From an uncultured Chitinophagaceae bacterium (GTDB lineage: Bacteria; Bacteroidota; Bacteroidia; Chitinophagales; Chitinophagaceae): 40,080 bases of DNA. Below the pieces are notes generated by a model. It searched no databases, was not told the DNA's origin, and was given only the letters and a program-made list of their open reading frames with translations. A program made the position numbers and the translations under genes. The stretch is from assembly GCA_903881425.1 (NCBI GenBank), contig CAIRTF010000023.1:1-40080 (forward strand). The letters run 5' to 3'. Shown one piece after another: positions 33,953-40,080 of this stretch; positions within the stretch are counted from its first letter, which is position 1; every line of letters starts with the position of its first letter.

Positions 33953-36900
33953 ATGAGTACAAACCCTTCGCAAATATTTCAAACCAATACAAAATCTCGT
34001 TGGCAACGTTTTAGGTGGCTGGGAAGGTTACTATTATTCTTTATTGTTCTTTCGGCTGTATTATTTAGACTATATCTTTTTGTTTCTGATAAAACACATG
34101 AGGAAATGAATTTGCCTTTGGAAGACAGGGCAATAAAAAAAGTATTGGTCGATAACATTCCTTCTTATCGAGAAAGCAATTTGGGTAAGCAGTATCGCGG
34201 AATGAGAAAATATATTCAAAATCGTTGGGCTACGGGTAAAGGCTGCGGACAAAAAGATAGTGTATTAAACCTCTCTACCTCTGATTATTTCAGTGATAGT
34301 TTAGGAATTCGTGCTGCTTTTTATGTTGCCTGGGATCCTCAATCATTCTTTTCATTAAGAAAAAATATTTCAAAACTAAATCTTGTTTTACCTGAATGGT
34401 TTTTTATTGATCCGACCGCCGACACCATCATTACAAAAATTGATACCAGAGCTTTTGATTTGATTAAAAAATCGGGTATTGAAGTAATGCCTATTTTATC
34501 GAATGCCATTTGGAACACAGGTAAATTCAATGGTGCCGCACTGCATCGCATTTTCAATAACAAACAAAAATCTGAACGCTTCATCAATCAGATACTCGAT
34601 CTTTTAACAAAGTATGATTTTACGGGTATTAATGTTGATTTTGAAGATCTGAAAGAAAAAAAGAATGAAGTGTTGAGCAATTTTCAAAAGAAGTTATATA
34701 ATCGTTTACATGCAGAAGGTTTTTTAGTAACACAAAATGTTTCTCCATTTAACGATGATTATAATTATGAAGAACTAGCTAAGTATAACGATTATCTTTT
34801 TTTGATGGCATATGATGAACATTCTGATGATACAGGCCCTGGGCCCATTGGTAGCCAAAAATGGGTAGAATCATGCGTTGATAAATTGGCACAAAAAGTA
34901 CCGGCTTCAAAAATTGTTTTAAACCTTGCTGCATTTGGCTATGATTGGAATTTAAAAAATAAAAATAACATTACGCTTACCTACCAGCAGGCGCTTACCA
35001 AAGCAAGAGATACGAATGCCAAACTTGATTTTGATAATGACACTTATAATTTAAATTATCGTTACTACGACGATAAGGATGCCATTCATGAAGTTCATTT
35101 TACAGATGCTGCTACCAATTTTAATTCATTGCGTTTTGCTACAGAATATAATTTAGCCGGCACTGCTATTTGGCGTTTGGGAAGTGAAGATCCAAGGCTT
35201 TGGGATTTTTATAATAAACCCATGACCAAAGCTGCGTTGAAGACTTTTGATTTCAATGATTTTAATAGTATCGATCCCATCAGTGATGTTGATTATATTG
35301 GCGAAAACGGCGATGTAAGCGGGGAGATTTTGGAATTGATGGCAACTCCATCTGAAGGGCATATTACTTCAGAGATTGATACATCCGCCATGTTAATCAG
35401 TGAAGAGCTTTTTGATAAATTACCTTCTTCGTACGTCATTAAAAAATGGGGGCATACTTCTGAAAAGAAATTAATACTCACTTATGACGATGGTCCCGAT
35501 CCTGTTTATACAAAAGAAATTCTTGATACACTTGCTTTCTATCATGTACCTGCTTCATTTTTTGTTGTGGGTATTCAGGCAGAAAATAATATTCCTTTAG
35601 TTAAAAGAATTTACAGAGAAGGGCATGAAATAGGCAATCATACATTCACACATCCAAATATTGCAGAAGTTAGCAAAAGCAGAGCTTTATTAGAAATGGA
35701 TTTGACAGAAGTATTGATTGAATGTATTACCGGACACAGCACTATTTTATTTCGAGCACCATTTAATGCAGATAGTGACCCTGAAGCAAAAGAAGAATTG
35801 GTGCCCATCGCATTAAGTAAATCCAGAAATTATATAACTGTTGGTGAAGGCATTGATCCAACAGATTGGGAAAAAGCAGATCATCCAGAATTGAATTCGG
35901 ATACTATCTTAAACAGAGTGATTAGAATTTATAATGACCATGTTGATAATGGTGATAGTCTTTCTATTATTTTATTACATGATGCCGGTGGAGATAGAAG
36001 TGAAACTGTAAAAGCAACAGGAAAAATTATTCGTTACTATAAAAGCAAAGGCTATAAGTTTACTACTATTGCCGATCTGTTACATAAAACTCGTAATGAT
36101 TTAATGCCTGCTGTACCTCGTGGAAGCGGTTACGCATTGTTTCAATTCAACACATTTTTATGGGAAGCCGGTTATTGGTTAGGCGAAACATTTTATACAT
36201 TATTTTTATTGTTTTTAATACTTAGCTGTATTCGCTTATTGGTATTGGGATTCTTTGCTGTTTCACAAAAAAGAAAAGAAAAGAAAAATAAAGATAGTTT
36301 TATAGATGCTGCCAATATTCCATTAGCATCTATCATAGTTCCGGCATTTAATGAAGAAATAAATGCCATCAGTTCCTTAGAAAATTTATTGCTATGCGAT
36401 TATCAAAATTTCGAAATCATTTTTATTGATGATGGAAGTTCTGATAATACTTACGAAAAAGTAAAAAACGCATTCAACAATCATCCCAAGGTAAAAGTAT
36501 TTACCAAGCCCAATGGCGGAAAAGCTTCTGCATTAAATTTTGGTATTGCACAATCGCAAGCAGCATTTGTTGTTTGTATTGATGCGGATACCAAATTATT
36601 ACCCACTGCTGTAAGTTATTTGATGCGAAATTTTAAAAACGAAAAAGTAGGTGCTGTGGCAGGTATTGTAAAAGTGGGCAACGAAGTAAATATTTTAACC
36701 CGTTGGCAAAGTATTGAATATACAACCAGTCAGAATTTCGACCGAAAAGGTTTTGCTTACATCAATTGTATTACTGTTGTACCCGGAGCTATTGGCGCAT
36801 TTAGAAAAGAGGCCTTATTATCAGCAGGCGGATTTACTACGGATACTTTAGCCGAAGATTGTGATATTACCGTTCGCATTTTAAAAGAAGGATACATTGT

Positions 36901-37399
36901 TGCGAATGAACCAAAAGCCATTGCATTAACAGAAGCACCCGAAAGTATTAAACAATTTATGAAACAACGTTTTCGCTGGACATTTGGTGTAATGCAAACA
37001 TTCTGGAAACAAAAAGAGGTGTTATTTAATTCGAAATATAAATCTTTGGGATGGGTTGCTTTTCCTGATATTCTTTTATTCAAATACATTATTCCATTCT
37101 TCTCTCCTTTAGGGGATGTATTAATGATATTTGGTTTGCTAACTGAAAGTCGTTCTAAAATTTTAACGTATTACTTCATCTTCCTCATTGTAGATGCAAT
37201 GGTTTCTATTTTGGCATTTGCCATGGAAAAACAGAAAGCATGGAAATTGATTTGGTTATTGCCTCAAAGATTAATTTACCGTTGGATGATGCTGATTATT
37301 TTGTTCCGTGCGTTAGGGCGTGCTATCAAAGGTGAATTACAGTATTGGGGCGTATTAAAACGCACAGGCAATGTAAAAGATATTACCGCCTCATCATAA
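33953..37399 (+). CDS. GH18-like / NodB deacetylase / GT2 synthase fusion
   Basis: 1148 aa with three enzyme modules. A membrane anchor (23-45) leads to a periplasmic GH18-like domain (about 117-440), with GINVDFEDL and acid Glu231 at the catalytic strand. A NodB polysaccharide deacetylase domain (505-710) has TYDDGPDP (Asp512/Asp513), HTFTHP (His563, His567), RAPFNAD and LLHDAG. A membrane segment (738-770) leads to a cytoplasmic GT2 domain (790-1010) with IDDGSS, DADT (Asp877, Asp879), LAEDCDI (Asp969) and QRFRW (1005-1009), then two to three helices. It likely makes, deacetylates and trims a beta-linked N-acetylglucosamine-like polymer, similar to PgaB plus PgaC in one chain. The polymer is inferred. 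Confidence 0.92.
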   Translation: MSTNPSQIFQTNTKSRWQRFRWLGRLLLFFIVLSAVLFRLYLFVSDKTHEEMNLPLEDRAIKKVLVDNIPSYRESNLGKQYRGMRKYIQNRWATGKGCGQKDSVLNLSTSDYFSDSLGIRAAFYVAWDPQSFFSLRKNISKLNLVLPEWFFIDPTADTIITKIDTRAFDLIKKSGIEVMPILSNAIWNTGKFNGAALHRIFNNKQKSERFINQILDLLTKYDFTGINVDFEDLKEKKNEVLSNFQKKLYNRLHAEGFLVTQNVSPFNDDYNYEELAKYNDYLFLMAYDEHSDDTGPGPIGSQKWVESCVDKLAQKVPASKIVLNLAAFGYDWNLKNKNNITLTYQQALTKARDTNAKLDFDNDTYNLNYRYYDDKDAIHEVHFTDAATNFNSLRFATEYNLAGTAIWRLGSEDPRLWDFYNKPMTKAALKTFDFNDFNSIDPISDVDYIGENGDVSGEILELMATPSEGHITSEIDTSAMLISEELFDKLPSSYVIKKWGHTSEKKLILTYDDGPDPVYTKEILDTLAFYHVPASFFVVGIQAENNIPLVKRIYREGHEIGNHTFTHPNIAEVSKSRALLEMDLTEVLIECITGHSTILFRAPFNADSDPEAKEELVPIALSKSRNYITVGEGIDPTDWEKADHPELNSDTILNRVIRIYNDHVDNGDSLSIILLHDAGGDRSETVKATGKIIRYYKSKGYKFTTIADLLHKTRNDLMPAVPRGSGYALFQFNTFLWEAGYWLGETFYTLFLLFLILSCIRLLVLGFFAVSQKRKEKKNKDSFIDAANIPLASIIVPAFNEEINAISSLENLLLCDYQNFEIIFIDDGSSDNTYEKVKNAFNNHPKVKVFTKPNGGKASALNFGIAQSQAAFVVCIDADTKLLPTAVSYLMRNFKNEKVGAVAGIVKVGNEVNILTRWQSIEYTTSQNFDRKGFAYINCITVVPGAIGAFRKEALLSAGGFTTDTLAEDCDITVRILKEGYIVANEPKAIALTEAPESIKQFMKQRFRWTFGVMQTFWKQKEVLFNSKYKSLGWVAFPDILLFKYIIPFFSPLGDVLMIFGLLTESRSKILTYYFIFLIVDAMVSILAFAMEKQKAWKLIWLLPQRLIYRWMMLIILFRALGRAIKGELQYWGVLKRTGNVKDITASS

Positions 37400-37473
37400 A
37401 TTAAAACATCTATTTTAAACTCGTTTTCTTTACTTTGCAACACTTAATTCTTTAACTCAAATCATTCTATTAT

Positions 37474-38436
37474 ATGAAATGTGCCGACATTCAAATTCAA
37501 AATGAACAGGAAACGCGTGCAGGTTTTGGCGAAGGTATTTTTGAAGCAGGTAATGCTAACGAAAATGTAGTGGTATTAACTGCTGATCTTGCCGGATCAA
37601 TGAAGATTGCCCCTTTTATAAAAAAATTTCCTGAACGTTTTGTTCAATGCGGTATTGCAGAAGCCAACATGATAGGTATCGCAGCGGGATTAACCATTGG
37701 GGGTAAAATTCCATATACTACAACATTTGCCAATTTCAGTACAGGAAGAGTGTATGATCAAATTCGCCAAAGCATTGCTTACAGCGGAAAGAATGTAAAA
37801 ATATGTGCATCACATGCAGGATTAACTTTGGGAGAAGATGGTGCCACACATCAAATATTAGAAGATATTGGTTTGATGAAAATGTTGCCCGGCATGACAG
37901 TAATTGTTCCTTGTGATTTCAATCAAACAAAAAATGCTACCAAAGCGATTGCTGATTATGAAGGTCCGGTTTATTTAAGATTTGGTAGACCAAAATGGCC
38001 CAACTTTACAAAAGAAGATGGAAGTGATTTTGTGATTGGTAAAGCACAACAACTAAGCGAAGGAAATGACGTAAGTATTTTTGCATGTGGTCATATGGTT
38101 TGGAAAGCCATTGAAGCAGGAAAAGCTTTAGAAGAAAAAGGTTACAGTGTTGATCTCATCAATATTCATACTATTAAACCTTTGGATGAAGAAGCCATTA
38201 TCAAGTCTATTTCAAAAACAAAATGTGCGGTAACTGTCGAAGAACATAATATTATTGGTGGATTAGGCGATAGCATTGCACAAGTAGCTTCAAAACATTT
38301 ACCGATTCCTATTGAATATATTGGTACAAAAGATACATTCGGAGAAAGCGGAAAGCCTTTAGATCTATTAAAGAAGTATGGATTAGATACACCATTTATT
38401 ATTGATGCCGCAGAGAAGGTGATGAAAAGAAAATAA
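37474..38436 (+). CDS. Transketolase, C-terminal subunit (split form)
   Basis: 320 aa. It covers the pyrimidine-binding and C-terminal domains of transketolase: VLTADLAGS, QCGIAEANMIGIAAGL with the catalytic glutamate (Glu67-type), and the C-terminal GHMVWKAIEAGKALEEKGYSVDLINIHTIKPLDEEAI. In the split transketolase of many Bacteroidota, the N-terminal TPP-phosphate-binding subunit (about 280 aa) is a separate gene, usually just upstream. Here the upstream gene is the GH18 fusion, so the partner must be elsewhere. It may serve the pentose phosphate pathway or another two-carbon transfer. Confidence 0.92.
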   Translation: MKCADIQIQNEQETRAGFGEGIFEAGNANENVVVLTADLAGSMKIAPFIKKFPERFVQCGIAEANMIGIAAGLTIGGKIPYTTTFANFSTGRVYDQIRQSIAYSGKNVKICASHAGLTLGEDGATHQILEDIGLMKMLPGMTVIVPCDFNQTKNATKAIADYEGPVYLRFGRPKWPNFTKEDGSDFVIGKAQQLSEGNDVSIFACGHMVWKAIEAGKALEEKGYSVDLINIHTIKPLDEEAIIKSISKTKCAVTVEEHNIIGGLGDSIAQVASKHLPIPIEYIGTKDTFGESGKPLDLLKKYGLDTPFIIDAAEKVMKRK

Positions 38437-38449
38437 AAGTTTACTACTT

Positions 38450-38477
38450 AAACTCATCTTAATAAGATGAGTTTTTT
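38450..38477 (+). terminator. Rho-independent terminator after transketolase gene
   Basis: A 10-bp perfect stem (aactcatctt 38451-38460 with aagatgagtt 38464-38473) with a 3-nt loop is followed by a run of T. The stop codon of the convergent small gene (38476-38478) is inside this T-run. Confidence 0.85.
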
Positions 38478-38739
38478 ATTTCTCGCTAACGCAAAACTTA
38501 CACGCTTTGCGGTGATATTTTTTTAATGCATCTGCCAAATTTACTTTGATGATTTCTTTGCAGCGTGATAAATCTTTGCAACTTGCAGTAGAATGATATG
38601 CTTCTACAGAAACACTATAACAGATATATACTGATGTATCTTTTTTTGTTTCATTATTTTTTTGCTGCTGATAATTATTACCAAATGAAGTAAATAACAA
38701 AAACAAAGTTGCAGCAAAAAGAAGGGTTGTTCTTTTCAT
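38476..38739 (-). CDS. Small secreted Cys/His-rich protein
   Basis: 87 aa with a signal peptide (about 1-20). The mature part has the spacing VYICYSVSVEAYH-x4-C-x5-C, then A-L-x5-HRKACKFC: Cys40, His49, Cys54, Cys60, Cys80 and Cys83. This resembles a small module of the pattern Y-H-x-C-x-L ... A-x-x-G-x-x-PC-x-x-C found in some bacterial secreted proteins and near nuclease domains, likely a zinc or disulfide unit. The function is unknown. In the periplasm the cysteines may form disulfides. I am fairly sure it is a real gene from the signal peptide and motif. Confidence 0.75.
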   Translation of the reverse strand: MKRTTLLFAATLFLLFTSFGNNYQQQKNNETKKDTSVYICYSVSVEAYHSTASCKDLSRCKEIIKVNLADALKKYHRKACKFCVSEK

Positions 38740-38813
38740 AACGGGTTCATGAGTAGTGCAATACTACAACAAAACCCATATTTTCCAAAAGAAAGAAATG
38801 AACTATTGCTTTA

Positions 38814-39380
38814 TTAATAAAAGAGAAATAAAATAATTAACGGAGCAATCATTCCCGCCAAAGCCAATACCCACCCACGTTTTCTGAAACTATATTTCCC
38901 TTTCATCAAAAACATACCACTGATGGCAATAAAGGCGAGTGCCAAACCGAAAATATCGGAGTACCATACCCACCAATTATTGCCGTTAAATTTGTGCAGG
39001 AAATTTAATTGTGCCAATACCGGCTTTTTTCTCCAAATATTAATTTCTCCTTTTCCATTGGCTAAATGAATAGTAGCATCTGCACTTTTATAGGATATAA
39101 CAAGTGTTGAATCTTTTCTGAAATCAAATTGCTGAAAATTTTCTAATTGGTATTGATCGGAAAATACTTGTACACTATCTTTTGTTACAGATTCTTTCGG
39201 AAAATGAAAATTGGTTTGCACTTTTTTAAATTCGTACACATATTTGTCGGGCTTCCATTGTTTACGATGATTTTGTGCGATACCTGAAATAGCAAAAGCT
39301 ATAATCAATCCAACAAAAAAATAACCAAAATCGCGATGTAGATTTCTTAAATTTTTATTCCCCCAAAAATGGTTACTCAT
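38814..39380 (-). CDS. PepSY-associated membrane protein
   Basis: 188 aa from the ATG at 39380 (MSNHFWGNKNLRNLHRDFGYFFVG); an ATG nine codons upstream is also possible. Three membrane segments: about 18-34, 139-159 and 168-187. A periplasmic domain (35-135) contains a PepSY-like beta part (FRKDSTLVISYKSADATIHLANG). The pattern HRDFGYF... and NFLHKFNG..WWVWYSDIFGLALAFIAISGMFL is typical of PepSY_TM proteins, with His15, His37 and His129 as possible heme or metal ligands. It may have a role in iron or redox processes; this is inference. No TonB receptor gene is adjacent. Confidence 0.8.
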   Translation of the reverse strand: MSNHFWGNKNLRNLHRDFGYFFVGLIIAFAISGIAQNHRKQWKPDKYVYEFKKVQTNFHFPKESVTKDSVQVFSDQYQLENFQQFDFRKDSTLVISYKSADATIHLANGKGEINIWRKKPVLAQLNFLHKFNGNNWWVWYSDIFGLALAFIAISGMFLMKGKYSFRKRGWVLALAGMIAPLIILFLFY

Positions 39381-39491
39381 ATTAACAGATTTAATATGAG
39401 CTAACATACAAAAAACTAAGATTGATTGATGAAGAACTGAATAAGTTATTATTAATTTTTTTAATATAAAAGTGTATTAATATATAAATTA

Positions 39492-40058
39492 ATGCTTTCT
39501 CTTAGTATCAATTTAGATGATTATCCTGAATTAAAAAATATTCAAGCCACTAAGAATTTTTCTAATATTTTACAAACAATTCTAAGATTAGGATATAATA
39601 CCTATTTTAACTCTATTTCTAATAATTTGGAATACTATTCTGTTAAAGACGATCTTGTTAATACTCTTAATTCGACTATTCAACCATTAAATGATTTAAC
39701 TAAAAGTTTATATGGTTTAAATACTAGCACAAAAAAAGGTGATATAACAGAAGCTCTAATAGAAGATATAATTATAAAACAATTTCCAGAATATAATTAT
39801 GATGTAAAAAGAGGTATTGCCCATCATGCAGATGGTGAATTAACCAGTCCAAGCGGACTAAAAGCATTAGTAGAAGTAAAGAATTATAACACAACTGTTC
39901 CTGAAGATGAAGTAGATAAATTTAAGTATGATTTATCATTTAGACAAATTAATTATGGATTATTCATATCAACAAAATCTGGGATTCAATATCAGAAACC
40001 ATTTTCTTATGAAAAGTATGAAAAAGATGGAAGTGTATATAATATAGTATATGTATAA
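39492..40058 (+). CDS. PD-(D/E)XK nuclease-like protein
   Basis: 188 aa. The N-terminal 80 residues are helical and unrecognised. The C-terminal half has the nuclease core pattern: KKGDITEALIEDII (with Glu87), then HADGEL (Asp114) and ALVEVKNYN, the E-x-K signature (Glu128, Lys130), followed by INYGLFIST. This fits a restriction-endonuclease-like fold. The gene looks more AT-rich than its neighbours and has a very AT-rich upstream region. No methyltransferase is visible in the window. It might be a restriction enzyme, a mobile-element or phage-like nuclease, or a repair protein. Identity is tentative. Confidence 0.65.
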   Translation: MLSLSINLDDYPELKNIQATKNFSNILQTILRLGYNTYFNSISNNLEYYSVKDDLVNTLNSTIQPLNDLTKSLYGLNTSTKKGDITEALIEDIIIKQFPEYNYDVKRGIAHHADGELTSPSGLKALVEVKNYNTTVPEDEVDKFKYDLSFRQINYGLFISTKSGIQYQKPFSYEKYEKDGSVYNIVYV

Positions 40059-40080
40059 AAAATATTTGAAGAACTACATA

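Overview
The window is about 40 kb of a low-GC (roughly one third G+C) chromosome from a Bacteroidota bacterium, most likely a member or relative of the Chitinophagaceae. The evidence is a GldC gliding protein, a DUF6089/PorG-like outer-membrane protein, an IPExxxVDY-family protein and the two-OmpH/BamA/UppS/NadK envelope cluster. Promoters show the phylum-specific TAnnTTTG -7 element and there are almost no Shine-Dalgarno sequences. Almost all of the sequence is coding, no intergenic gap exceeds about 220 bases, and I found no tRNA, rRNA, IS element or CRISPR array.

Layout. 1-1667: the end of a Fe/Mn superoxide dismutase gene, an unknown lipoprotein, then yidD, rnpA and rpmH (rpmH is a 51-aa gene) on the minus strand. 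1887-12531: a long minus-strand envelope block with murI, two OmpH/Skp chaperones, bamA, uppS, a DUF6089 porin-like protein, nadK, a second small BamA-like protein, a CBS protein and an alpha/beta hydrolase. 12682-15295: CvpA, YqeY, GldC and a GT4 glycosyltransferase. 15366-18486: a short TonB-plug protein, a 3-hydroxyacyl-CoA dehydrogenase, a MerR regulator and a single-cysteine thioredoxin-like lipoprotein. 18487-23580: an apparent minus-strand operon rsfS-ftsH-LUD protein-lpxH-mscS, divergent from birA. 24439-29564: pterin dehydratase, IPExxxVDY protein, M28 peptidase, FeoB and Bcp peroxiredoxin. 29697-38436: a half-length CarB, an LtaS-like membrane sulfatase, a three-domain GH18/NodB/GT2 fusion and a stand-alone transketolase C-terminal subunit. 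38476-40058: a small secreted Cys/His protein, a PepSY-type membrane protein and an AT-rich PD-(D/E)XK nuclease-like gene that may mark the start of an accessory region beyond the window.

Most genes are housekeeping and serve the envelope: BamA with its chaperones, undecaprenyl phosphate (UppS), peptidoglycan precursor (MurI), lipid A (LpxH), membrane quality control (FtsH) and surface glycans (GT4, LtaS-like sulfatase, GH18-NodB-GT2 fusion). The most interesting items are the GH18-NodB-GT2 fusion (hydrolase, deacetylase and synthase in one membrane polypeptide), the cleanly split CarB without its second half, the orphan transketolase half, the nuclease-like gene at the right edge, and the compact divergent rsfS/birA promoter in which both genes appear to start with TTG.
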